DNA of 64,000 bases from Arthrobacter sp. 9AX (GTDB taxonomy: Bacteria; Actinomycetota; Actinomycetes; Actinomycetales; Micrococcaceae): assembly GCF_902506095.1 (NCBI RefSeq), contig NZ_LR733293.1:2242558-2306557 (forward strand), read 5' to 3'. Within the stretch, counting starts at the first letter, position 1. Each line of letters opens with the position of its first letter. The notes under the pieces are model-generated. The model was not told the DNA's origin. It saw only the letters and a list, made by a program, of their open reading frames with translations, and made no database searches. This document shows positions 18,620 to 26,654 of the stretch, in pieces. The position numbers and the translations under genes were made by a program.

Positions 18620-18625
18620 GGGAGG

Positions 18626-19849
18626 GTGCTGAAAATCGGGTTGACGGGCGGAATTGCGTCCGGGAAGTCAGTCGCTGCCTCACGGCTGAGGGAACGCGGA
18701 GCGCTGTTGGTGGATGCCGATGCGCTGGCGCGGGAAGTGGTGGAACCCGGAACGCGGGGTCTTGCGCGGATCGTCGCCGAGTTTGGCGATGAAATGCTCG
18801 GCGACGGCGGGCGCCTCAACCGGGCCAGGCTCGGCGAGACGGTGTTCGGCAACCCGGAACGGCTGGCTGTCCTGAACTCGATTGTCCACCCGCTGGTCCG
18901 CTCCCGCGCTGCGGAGATCATCGCGGCGGCACCTGACGACGCCGTGGTGGTGCAGGACATTCCGTTGCTTGTAGAAACCGGCCAAGGCAGCGACTTCCAC
19001 CTCGTGGTGGTGGTGGACGCACCGGAGGACGTCCGGCTCCAGCGGATGCTGGAGCACCGGGGGATGACCGCCGAAGCTGCCCGTTCACGCATCGCCGCCC
19101 AGGCCACCCGGGAGGACCGGCTGGCCGCCGCCGACGTCTTCCTGGACAACTCACGCAACGTGCAGGACCTGCTGGACCAGGTGGACCGGCTCTGGGACCA
19201 CCGGCTGGTGCCCTTCGCCCGGAACCTCGCCGCAGGGAAGCGCGCGGCACGGAACAGCGGACCCGTGCTGGAACCGCACCGCGAGGACTGGGCGCAGGAG
19301 GCGCAGCGGCTGATGAACCGGATCGCAAAAGTCCTGCCCGCGGAGGAGCGGGACACCGCGCGGCTGCACCACATCGGTTCCACGGCAGTACCCGGACTGA
19401 ACGCCAAGGACGTCATCGACCTGCAGCTGGCCGTGCCGGACCTGGATGCTGCCGACGCCCTTGCCCCCGCGCTGGCGGCAGCGGGATTTCCCCTGGTCCC
19501 CGGCGCCGGCTTTGATACCCCTAAGCCGACGGACCCGGACCCCGGCCAGTGGCACAAGCGTTTCCATGCCAACGCCGACCCCGGCCGGCCAGTGAACCTC
19601 CACGTCCGGGTGGCCGGCTCGCCCGGATGGCGCTACGCGCTGTTGTTCCGCGACTGGCTGCGGGACAACCCGTCCGCGGTCATGCTCTATTCGGAGCACA
19701 AGGCTGGCCTTGCCGCCCGCTATGCCGGCTCGGGCGGCACCCGGGAGTATGCGGAAGCCAAGGAACCCTGGTTCGCGGATGTTGCCTGGCCGCGGATGGC
19801 TGCCTGGGCCGAGGCAACCCGGTGGGTCCCGCCGTCGTACACGTCCTGA
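18626..19849 (+). CDS. coaE: dephospho-CoA kinase fused to a GrpB (UPF0157) domain
   Basis: A 407-residue two-domain protein. Residues 1-200 are dephospho-CoA kinase, the last step of CoA synthesis, with P-loop GLTGGIASGKS at the N-terminus. Residues 225-400 are a GrpB/UPF0157 nucleotidyltransferase-like domain with HIGSTAVPGLNAKDVIDLQL. This fusion is known from actinobacteria, including mycobacteria, where the second domain is thought to help folding or regulation. GTG 18626 follows a TAGGGT box by 6 bases. It is probably monocistronic. Confidence 0.95.
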   Translation: MLKIGLTGGIASGKSVAASRLRERGALLVDADALAREVVEPGTRGLARIVAEFGDEMLGDGGRLNRARLGETVFGNPERLAVLNSIVHPLVRSRAAEIIAAAPDDAVVVQDIPLLVETGQGSDFHLVVVVDAPEDVRLQRMLEHRGMTAEAARSRIAAQATREDRLAAADVFLDNSRNVQDLLDQVDRLWDHRLVPFARNLAAGKRAARNSGPVLEPHREDWAQEAQRLMNRIAKVLPAEERDTARLHHIGSTAVPGLNAKDVIDLQLAVPDLDAADALAPALAAAGFPLVPGAGFDTPKPTDPDPGQWHKRFHANADPGRPVNLHVRVAGSPGWRYALLFRDWLRDNPSAVMLYSEHKAGLAARYAGSGGTREYAEAKEPWFADVAWPRMAAWAEATRWVPPSYTS

Positions 19850-19917
19850 AGCCTTACCGCGGAGCCCGCGCCTGTTCGCCCGTAACGGACTCGGCCTCCG
19901 GTGTCGGTGCCCGGTTG

Positions 19918-19923
19918 TAGATT
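19918..19923 (+). promoter_or_regulatory. -10 box of uvrB (leaderless)
   Basis: TAGATT followed by 6 bases and ATG 19930. No LexA-like box was seen here, in contrast to uvrA. Confidence 0.6.
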
Positions 19924-19929
19924 AGATCC

Positions 19930-22026
19930 ATGAGCCTTGCGCAGGAGATCAACCGTGTTGTAGCGCCCTTCGAGGTGATCAGCGAGTTCAAGCCGGCAGG
20001 CGACCAGCCCGCCGCCATCGCTGAGCTGACCGAACGCATCAAGAACGGTGAAAAGGACGTGGTGCTGCTCGGCGCCACCGGTACCGGCAAAAGCGCCACC
20101 ACTGCCTGGCTGATCGAGCAGGTCCAGCGCCCCACCCTGGTGATGGTGCAGAACAAGACCCTCGCCGCGCAGCTGGCCAACGAGTTCCGGGAATTGCTGC
20201 CCAACAACGCGGTGGAGTACTTCGTCTCCTATTACGACTACTACCAGCCCGAAGCCTACGTGCCGCAGACGGACACCTTCATCGAGAAGGACTCCTCCAT
20301 CAACGAGGAAGTGGAGCGGCTTCGGCACTCCGCCACAAACGCCCTCCTGACCCGCCGGGACGTGATCGTGGTGGCCACGGTCTCCTGCATCTACGGCCTG
20401 GGTACCCCCGAGGAGTACATCGCCGGAATGGTGACTCTCCGCAAAGGCCAGGAAATGAACCGCGATGCGCTGCTGCGCAAATTCGTGTCCATGCAGTACG
20501 CCCGCAACGACATGGATTTCCACCGCGGCACCTTCCGGGTGCGCGGCGATACCGTTGAGATCATTCCCATGTACGAGGAACTGGCGCTGCGGATCGAGTT
20601 CTTCGGTGACGAGGTGGAGAACATCTACACGCTGCATCCCCTCACCGGCGAAGTCATCCGGGAAGAAACCGAGATGTACGTCTTCCCGGCCTCGCACTAC
20701 GTGGCAGGGCCCGAGCGGATGACCCGCGCCATCAAGTCCATCGAGGACGAACTCGCCGACCGGCTGGCAGTCCTTGAGGGGCAGAACAAACTGGTGGAGT
20801 CGCAGCGGCTGCGGATGCGGACCACCTACGACCTCGAAATGATGCAGCAGATGGGCTTCTGCAACGGCATCGAAAACTATTCACGGCACATCGACGGCCG
20901 TGCGGGCGGCACGGCCCCGCACTGCCTCATCGATTACTTCCCGGACGACTTCCTGCTGGTGGTGGACGAATCCCACGTGACCATCCCGCAGATCGGCGCC
21001 ATGTACGAAGGGGACATGTCCCGCAAGCGCACCCTGGTGGACCACGGCTTCCGGCTGCCGTCCGCCATGGACAACCGGCCGCTGAAATGGGATGAGTTCC
21101 TGGAGCGCATCGGCCAGACCGTCTACCTTTCCGCGACTCCCGGCAAGTATGAGCTGGGCAAGGCTGACGGCTTCGTCCAGCAGATTATCCGCCCCACGGG
21201 CCTGATCGATCCCGAGGTCATCGTCAAGCCCACCAAGGGCCAGATCGACGACCTCCTGGGCGAAATCAGGACCCGGGTGGAAAAGGACGAACGCGTCCTG
21301 GTCACCACCTTGACCAAGCGCATGGCCGAGGACCTCACGGACTACCTCCTGGGCCACGGCGTCAAGGTGGAGTACCTGCACTCCGACGTCGACACCCTGC
21401 GCCGTGTGGAACTGCTCCGCGAACTGCGGATGGGCAGCTTCGACGTCCTGGTGGGCATTAACCTGCTCCGCGAAGGCCTGGACCTGCCGGAAGTCTCGCT
21501 CGTCAGCATCCTGGACGCGGACAAGGAAGGCTTCCTGCGTTCCTCCACATCCCTGATCCAGACCATCGGCCGTGCTGCCCGCAACGTCTCCGGCCAAGTG
21601 CACATGTACGCCGACCGCATCACGGATTCCATGGCGCACGCCATTGACGAGACCAACCGCAGGCGCGCCATCCAGGTCGCTTACAACACCGAAAAGGGCA
21701 TCGACCCGCAGCCGCTGCGGAAAAAGATCGCGGACATCACTGATCAGTTGGCCAAGGAAGACGCCGATACCCAGGAGCTGCTCAGCAACAACCGCCTGGC
21801 CAAGGGCGCCAAGCGGAAGTCCGCGGCGAAGGGCGCTGCCCAAGTGCGCTCCGACGGTCTCGCAGCGGCGCCGGCAGAGGACCTGGTGGGCCTCATCGAA
21901 CAGCTGACCGAACAGATGCATGGTGCCGCCGCCGAGCTGCAGTTCGAAGTTGCGGCCCGGATCAGGGACGAAGTCAGCGAACTGAAGAAGGAGCTGCGCC
22001 AGATGCAGGCCGCCGGGCACGCCTGA
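19930..22026 (+). CDS. uvrB: excinuclease ABC subunit B
   Basis: A 698-residue damage-verification helicase-like subunit of nucleotide excision repair. Walker [14 protein letters not shown] lies near residue 45; the beta-hairpin region [20 protein letters not shown] (residues 100-119) inserts at lesions; DESH and YLSATPG motifs follow; a C-terminal UVR domain (about 655-690) contacts UvrC. Length is normal. It stands alone between coaE and terC, and uvrA and uvrC lie 12 and 17 kb downstream on the same strand. Confidence 0.98.
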   Translation: MSLAQEINRVVAPFEVISEFKPAGDQPAAIAELTERIKNGEKDVVLLGATGTGKSATTAWLIEQVQRPTLVMVQNKTLAAQLANEFRELLPNNAVEYFVSYYDYYQPEAYVPQTDTFIEKDSSINEEVERLRHSATNALLTRRDVIVVATVSCIYGLGTPEEYIAGMVTLRKGQEMNRDALLRKFVSMQYARNDMDFHRGTFRVRGDTVEIIPMYEELALRIEFFGDEVENIYTLHPLTGEVIREETEMYVFPASHYVAGPERMTRAIKSIEDELADRLAVLEGQNKLVESQRLRMRTTYDLEMMQQMGFCNGIENYSRHIDGRAGGTAPHCLIDYFPDDFLLVVDESHVTIPQIGAMYEGDMSRKRTLVDHGFRLPSAMDNRPLKWDEFLERIGQTVYLSATPGKYELGKADGFVQQIIRPTGLIDPEVIVKPTKGQIDDLLGEIRTRVEKDERVLVTTLTKRMAEDLTDYLLGHGVKVEYLHSDVDTLRRVELLRELRMGSFDVLVGINLLREGLDLPEVSLVSILDADKEGFLRSSTSLIQTIGRAARNVSGQVHMYADRITDSMAHAIDETNRRRAIQVAYNTEKGIDPQPLRKKIADITDQLAKEDADTQELLSNNRLAKGAKRKSAAKGAAQVRSDGLAAAPAEDLVGLIEQLTEQMHGAAAELQFEVAARIRDEVSELKKELRQMQAAGHA

Positions 22027-22063
22027 CGCAATAGCAACGATTGGACGGCCCGGGGATCTGCCT

Positions 22064-22214
22064 GGGGTACAGTTAACGTCACGTAGGGGAGTATCCTGAG
22101 CGCTACGATCGTCAACACGCAGGGCATGGTTGCCCCGCCGGGCGTAGCGGGCCGCCACATCAGCACCAAGTGCACAGGCAGGCCGGAGAGACTTACACTG
22201 CATCTCTGTACCCT
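22064..22214 (+). ncRNA. yybP-ykoY manganese riboswitch upstream of terC
   Basis: The leader carries the aptamer hallmarks in order: GGGGAGTA (22086-22093), CGTCAACA (22110-22117) and GGAGAGACTTAC (22185-22196). GTAGG (22083-22087) pairs with CTTAC (22192-22196) as the inner P1. Further out GGGTACAG (22065-22072) pairs perfectly with CTGTACCC (22206-22213). The class binds Mn2+ and commonly controls TerC-family or MntP exporters. The Shine-Dalgarno AAAGG (22218-22222) follows directly, suggesting translational control. Confidence 0.88.
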
Positions 22215-22229
22215 GCGAAAGGCTACCCT

Positions 22230-23258
22230 GTGCTCGATTTGCCCGTGTGGTTCGAGGTCGGCTCCTTTGTCGTCCTCGGCCTGATCCTCCTGATCGACCT
22301 TCTCCTGGTCATCCGCCGCCCCCACGAACCTTCCATGAAGGAAGCCGGACTGTGGGTGGCGTTCTACGTCAGCCTGGCCCTGGCGTTCGCCGGCGCCATG
22401 TTCGCCTTCACCGGACCTGAATTCGGCGGGCAGTTCGTTGCCGGCTGGGTGACGGAATACAGCCTCAGCATCGACAACCTGTTTGTCTTCATCATCATCA
22501 TGGCCAGGTTCTCAGTTCCCAGGAAGTACCAGCAGGAAGTGCTGATGGTGGGCATCATCATCGCCCTGATCCTGCGCGGCATCTTCATCCTGCTCGGCGC
22601 CATCGTGATCGAACAGTTCAGCTGGGTCTTCTACATCTTCGGCGCCTTCCTGCTCTGGACCGCCTGGAAGCAGGCACAGGATGAGGGCGAAGACGAAGAG
22701 GATCGGGAAAACCCGCTCATCGCCAGGATCCGCAAGGTCATCCCCATGTCGGAGAAGTTTGACGGCGGCAAGCTGCGCACCGAGGTGAACGGCAAGAAGG
22801 TCTTCACCCCCATGCTGATCGTGTTCATCACCATCGGCCTGACGGACCTGCTGTTCGCCGTGGACTCCATTCCCGCCATCTTCGGCCTGACCCAGAGCCC
22901 GTTCATCGTCTTCACGGCGAACCTCTTCGCCCTGATGGGCCTGCGCCAGCTGTACTTCCTGCTGGGTGGCCTCATGAACCGACTGATCTACCTGAAGCAT
23001 GCTCTGTCCTTCATCCTGGCGTTCATCGGCGTCAAGCTGGTCCTGCACGCCATGCACGTCAACGAGCTGCCGTTCATCAACGGTGGCAAGCACATCGAAT
23101 GGGCTCCCGAGATCCCCACGTTTGTGTCCCTGGCAGTCATCGTTGGCACCATCATCATCGCAGTGGTGGCCAGCCTGCTCAGCTCCAAGGCCAAGGAAAC
23201 CCACCTTGATCCGCGGCTCGAGGAAGACGCACGGAAGAGCCACAGCGACGTCGACTGA
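22230..23258 (+). CDS. TerC family membrane protein, probable Mn exporter
   Basis: A 342-residue integral membrane protein with about nine hydrophobic segments and the paired acidic TerC motifs EYSLSIDNLFVF near residue 75 and DLLFAVDSIPAIF near residue 212. TerC/Alx-type proteins export or handle manganese at the membrane. The upstream yybP-ykoY riboswitch supports a manganese role here rather than tellurite resistance. GTG 22230 is chosen because AAAGG lies 7 bases upstream and hydrophobic sequence begins soon after. A strong terminator follows. Confidence 0.92.
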   Translation: MLDLPVWFEVGSFVVLGLILLIDLLLVIRRPHEPSMKEAGLWVAFYVSLALAFAGAMFAFTGPEFGGQFVAGWVTEYSLSIDNLFVFIIIMARFSVPRKYQQEVLMVGIIIALILRGIFILLGAIVIEQFSWVFYIFGAFLLWTAWKQAQDEGEDEEDRENPLIARIRKVIPMSEKFDGGKLRTEVNGKKVFTPMLIVFITIGLTDLLFAVDSIPAIFGLTQSPFIVFTANLFALMGLRQLYFLLGGLMNRLIYLKHALSFILAFIGVKLVLHAMHVNELPFINGGKHIEWAPEIPTFVSLAVIVGTIIIAVVASLLSSKAKETHLDPRLEEDARKSHSDVD

Positions 23259-23278
23259 TCCGCTGTACTGCTGAACGA

Positions 23279-23313
23279 AAGTGATCCCGGCCGCGTGGCG
23301 GCCGGGATCACTT
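23279..23313 (+). terminator. terC intrinsic terminator
   Basis: A perfect 15-bp stem (23280-23294 with 23298-23312) with a 3-base loop, extended by an A-T pair, followed by TGCTT. Confidence 0.85.
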
Positions 23314-23349
23314 GCTTAAATCGGCACTGCGGGACCCGCGCGCCGGGGC

Positions 23350-23355
23350 TATGCT
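23350..23355 (+). promoter_or_regulatory. -10 box of the MFS gene (leaderless)
   Basis: TATGCT followed by 6 bases and ATG 23362, just beyond the terC terminator. Confidence 0.6.
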
Positions 23356-23361
23356 CGGATT

Positions 23362-24708
23362 ATGGCCGGCCCGTTGATGACGGAAAGTGGAGTGCGCCAG
23401 GTGCAGCGGCGCACCGTGATGCTGTTGAGTGCCGCCCAGGTTTTTGGCGGGATCGGTACGGGTGCCACGGTTTCCATCGGGTCAATCCTGGCCGTGGAGC
23501 TATCCGGTTCCAGCGCCTGGGCGGGCGCCGTAGCCACGGTAATGACACTCGGCGCCGCGCTGGCTGCCCTGCCGCTGGCCGCCCTGTCCGACCGGCGGGG
23601 ACGTCGTGTGGGCCAGGTGGCAGGACTTCTTGCTGCCCTGGTGGGCGCCGGGCTAATGGTGCTTTCGGTGGTGTCCGGCGTCTTTGTCCTGCTGATGCTG
23701 GGTGCGGCCGGAATTGGCATCGGTACGGCTGCCAGCCTGCAGGCGCGCTTTGCGGCCGTGGACCTTGCGGACGCCGAACATCGCGGCCGGGCACTGGCCG
23801 CCGTGGTGTGGGCGGTGACGATCGGGGCCGTGACCGGGCCCAACCTGATCCAGCCCGGCGCCGTGGTGGGTGTGGCGCTTGGCCTCCCGCCCGTAGCGGG
23901 TCCATTCGTGATTTCCGCGGCGGGACTCCTGCTCGCCGTCGTCCTGCTCTTTGTTGGCCTGCGGCCGGACCCCCTGATGCTGTCGCGGGAACTGGCCGCC
24001 GGCCAACAGGCCCTAAAGCCCGCTGCTCCGCCCGTGAGTCAGCCGGCAGTGCTGCAGGCGCGGGCGCCCGGGTCCCTTGTCCTGGGGGTGCGGGCGGTCC
24101 GTGGATCACGCGGCGCCCTGCTCGCGCTGGCCGCCGTCATTGGAGCCCACGGGGTGATGGTGGGCGTGATGTCCATGACGCCGCTGCACCTGCAGGATCT
24201 GGTGGCCGGGCCGGGGCATGCCGGGCATGCCGCCACCGGGGACATGCTGGTGATCATCGGGTTCACCATCTCCCTGCATATCGCGGGGATGTTTGCGTTG
24301 TCACCGGTGATGGGCTGGCTGACGGACAAGGCCGGCAGGACCGAGACGATCATGATTGGTTTCGCCACCATGCTCGCAGCCGTGGCCGTGGCGGGATTTG
24401 GCCAGGCGTCCACTGTGGCTGTGGCGGCAGGGTTGGTCCTGCTGGGCGTGGGCTGGTCCGCGTCCACCATCTCCGGCTCCACCCTCCTGGCCGAAAGCGT
24501 CGGCCAGGAATCCCGGGTGGTGGTCCAAGGTGTATCGGACATGCTGATGGGCTTCGCCGGCGCGGTGGGAGGCGCCACCTCCGGCCTGGTCCTCAGCCAG
24601 GCCGGCTACCTGGGACTGAATATGGCAGGCGCCGCGGTGCTGGCTGCGGTGCTGGCCGTCGCCATGGCCACGCGGGTGGTGCAGAGGCGTGACAAACTGG
24701 TTTCCTAG
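23362..24708 (+). CDS. major facilitator superfamily transporter
   Basis: A 448-residue transporter with about 12 membrane segments and the loop 2-3 MFS motif ALSDRRGRRVGQVAG (near residue 75), repeated as GWLTDKAGRTETIM in the second half. The overall form suggests a drug or metabolite exporter of the DHA1-like type; no substrate can be assigned. It converges on the peptidase gene so tightly that both stop codons share one CTAG. Confidence 0.85.
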   Translation: MAGPLMTESGVRQVQRRTVMLLSAAQVFGGIGTGATVSIGSILAVELSGSSAWAGAVATVMTLGAALAALPLAALSDRRGRRVGQVAGLLAALVGAGLMVLSVVSGVFVLLMLGAAGIGIGTAASLQARFAAVDLADAEHRGRALAAVVWAVTIGAVTGPNLIQPGAVVGVALGLPPVAGPFVISAAGLLLAVVLLFVGLRPDPLMLSRELAAGQQALKPAAPPVSQPAVLQARAPGSLVLGVRAVRGSRGALLALAAVIGAHGVMVGVMSMTPLHLQDLVAGPGHAGHAATGDMLVIIGFTISLHIAGMFALSPVMGWLTDKAGRTETIMIGFATMLAAVAVAGFGQASTVAVAAGLVLLGVGWSASTISGSTLLAESVGQESRVVVQGVSDMLMGFAGAVGGATSGLVLSQAGYLGLNMAGAAVLAAVLAVAMATRVVQRRDKLVS

Positions 24709-26084
24709 GCCCCGCGTGCCATTCCCAGGAGGCGGTTGAAGATCCCCTCGCCGTCGTCGGCGATCCCGTCGTGGTGGAAGTCAGGCGTCTCCCAGACCTG
24801 CAGCCCACGGACCGCTGCGGCCGTCTCCAGGGAGAGGCCGCGGTCCACATAGATGTCGTCCGAGTAGACAGCCGCGGCGACCGGAACGGTATTCACGGCC
24901 AATCGGTCAGGATCGTAAAGCGGCTTCCAGTCATTCTTCGCCGCGAGGATTCCGGCGACGTCGCGCAGCGGCCGCAGCGCCGGGTCCTGGTCGAAATACC
25001 ACGGGTACACCATTTCACCGGTGAGCAGCAGGGGGTCCGCGTCCGGCCGGAACTCCGGGTACTCGCGCAGCACCCGCCAAGCCGCCCAGTCCGTCCCTTC
25101 GCCCTGCCCATAGATGGACTCGTGCATCAGGGCATACAGGGGGTTGGACCGACGGGACACCACGCCCTGCACCTGCTCCAGGAACGCATCCGAAAGCCGG
25201 GTGCCGCCGTCGGCCTCCGTGAAGGCGTCCTCGAGCAGGTAATGGAGGCTGTCCACCCGGGTGTTGCCGCCCAGGAAAGCACCCACCATCTGGAAGCGCT
25301 CCACGGTCAGGGGGCCGCCGTCGGGCAGGACTTCCGGGGTGCTCCGCAGGTGGTGCGCGATCCTGTCAACGGTGGCCCGGTCCTCCGGGTACCAGGCGAA
25401 ATATTCGGCGTTCCGTGCGGCCACCCGCTTGAAGGTGGCCCGGTACACGTCCTCCGCCGGGCCCGCGAGCGGCGCCAGGCCGCCGGTGATGAGAGCCTCC
25501 CGAAGGCCTTCGGGCGCGAACGAGAGGTATGTGAGCGCGCAGAAACCGCCATAGCTCTGGCCGTAGATGCTCCAGGGCGGTGAGCCCAGCGCGGCACGGA
25601 TCAGTTCGGCGTCGGCCACGATGGAGTCCGCGCGGAAATGCTCCAGGTACGCCGCCTGCTGTGCTGCCGTGCCGCGCAGGGGCAGCGTGTTCCGGTCCAG
25701 GGGAGTGGACAGCCCGGTGCCGCGCTGGTCCAGCATCAGTATCCGGAAATCCTTGCCTGCGGCCTTGCTCCAGCCGCCCAGGGAACCGAACCTGTTGCCG
25801 CGTCCCCCCGGACCGCCCTGGAGGAACAGCAGCCACGGCAGCTTTGCCGCCTCTTCGGGGCTGTGGGCGGCCGAAACGTACTCGCGGGCGAAAACGGTGA
25901 TCGTTTCGGAGCTGCCCGAGGCGCCGAAGTGGTCCAGGGGCACGGTGAAGGAGTGTTCAACGGTCCGCAGGCCGCGGAACTCGTGCCGGGCCCTGATCTC
26001 GTGCCGGACAGCACCCGTTCCGGAGGTCAGGCGTCCTGCCGTCAGTTGGCTGGCCGCTGCGCGCGCCTCGGCCACGTCAGCCAT
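24705..26084 (-). CDS. proline iminopeptidase, alpha/beta hydrolase (S33 family)
   Basis: A 459-residue alpha/beta hydrolase of the large S33 prolyl aminopeptidase type, which removes N-terminal proline from peptides. The oxyanion-hole motif LQGGPGGRG lies near residue 92, DQRGTGLS follows at about 123, the nucleophile Ser is in GQSYGG near residue 180, and the C-terminal His is in PDFHHDGIADDGEG. ATG 26084 overlaps the end of the upstream GNAT gene by 8 bp, so translation is coupled. No signal peptide is seen, so it is cytosolic. Confidence 0.9.
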   Translation of the reverse strand: MADVAEARAAASQLTAGRLTSGTGAVRHEIRARHEFRGLRTVEHSFTVPLDHFGASGSSETITVFAREYVSAAHSPEEAAKLPWLLFLQGGPGGRGNRFGSLGGWSKAAGKDFRILMLDQRGTGLSTPLDRNTLPLRGTAAQQAAYLEHFRADSIVADAELIRAALGSPPWSIYGQSYGGFCALTYLSFAPEGLREALITGGLAPLAGPAEDVYRATFKRVAARNAEYFAWYPEDRATVDRIAHHLRSTPEVLPDGGPLTVERFQMVGAFLGGNTRVDSLHYLLEDAFTEADGGTRLSDAFLEQVQGVVSRRSNPLYALMHESIYGQGEGTDWAAWRVLREYPEFRPDADPLLLTGEMVYPWYFDQDPALRPLRDVAGILAAKNDWKPLYDPDRLAVNTVPVAAAVYSDDIYVDRGLSLETAAAVRGLQVWETPDFHHDGIADDGEGIFNRLLGMARGA

Positions 26085-26577
26085 GGGCGGACGCCGGAAC
26101 GCTGCTGCCGAACTGCTCGAGCGCCTCGCCGGTGAGCCGGAAGGTGGACCAGCCGTCCATGGGGCGGGCGCCCAACCGCCGGTAGAAGTTGATGGACGGC
26201 TCGTTCCAGTCCAGCACGCTCCATTCCACCCGCGCGTAGCCCTTCGCGACGGCGATCCCGGCCAGGTGCTGCAGCAGCGCCTTGCCGTGTCCCTCGCCGC
26301 GCGCTTCCGGACTGACGTACAGGTCCTCGAGGTAGATCCCGTGCACACCTTCCCAAGTGGAGTAGTTCAGGAACCACAGCGCGAAGCCGCGGACGTCCCC
26401 GTTGTGGTTTTCCGCCATGGCCGCGAAAACCCGGGGGCTCTCGCCAAAGAGGACACGCTCCAGCATTTCCGGGGTGTTCCGGACTGCGTCCGGTTCCTTC
26501 TCGTAGTGCGCCAGCTCGTGGATCATACGGAGGATGGCAGGGACATCGTGCGGGGTTGCCGGGCGGATTACACTCAT
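26077..26577 (-). CDS. GNAT family N-acetyltransferase (SAT-like)
   Basis: A 166-residue acetyltransferase of the diamine/spermidine N1-acetyltransferase-like group: it starts MSVIRPATPHDVPAILRMI, carries LEDLYVSPEARGEGHGKALL as the acetyl-CoA site near residue 85, and ends with the WNEPSINFYRRLGARPMDGW motif. A polyamine or thialysine substrate is possible. The start is supported by TAAGCT 6 bases upstream. It is the first gene of a two-gene unit with the iminopeptidase. Confidence 0.88.
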   Translation of the reverse strand: MSVIRPATPHDVPAILRMIHELAHYEKEPDAVRNTPEMLERVLFGESPRVFAAMAENHNGDVRGFALWFLNYSTWEGVHGIYLEDLYVSPEARGEGHGKALLQHLAGIAVAKGYARVEWSVLDWNEPSINFYRRLGARPMDGWSTFRLTGEALEQFGSSVPASAHG

Positions 26578-26583
26578 TGTTCG

Positions 26584-26589
26584 AGCTTA
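26584..26589 (-). promoter_or_regulatory. -10 box of the GNAT-iminopeptidase unit (leaderless)
   Basis: TAAGCT on the minus strand, 6 bases before ATG 26577. Confidence 0.6.
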
Positions 26590-26654
26590 CCGCCGCCATC
26601 CCGGCCTCTGCAGCAGCAGCGCCGGGCAGCAGTTGCGGCAGCGGGGCCGCGCCG

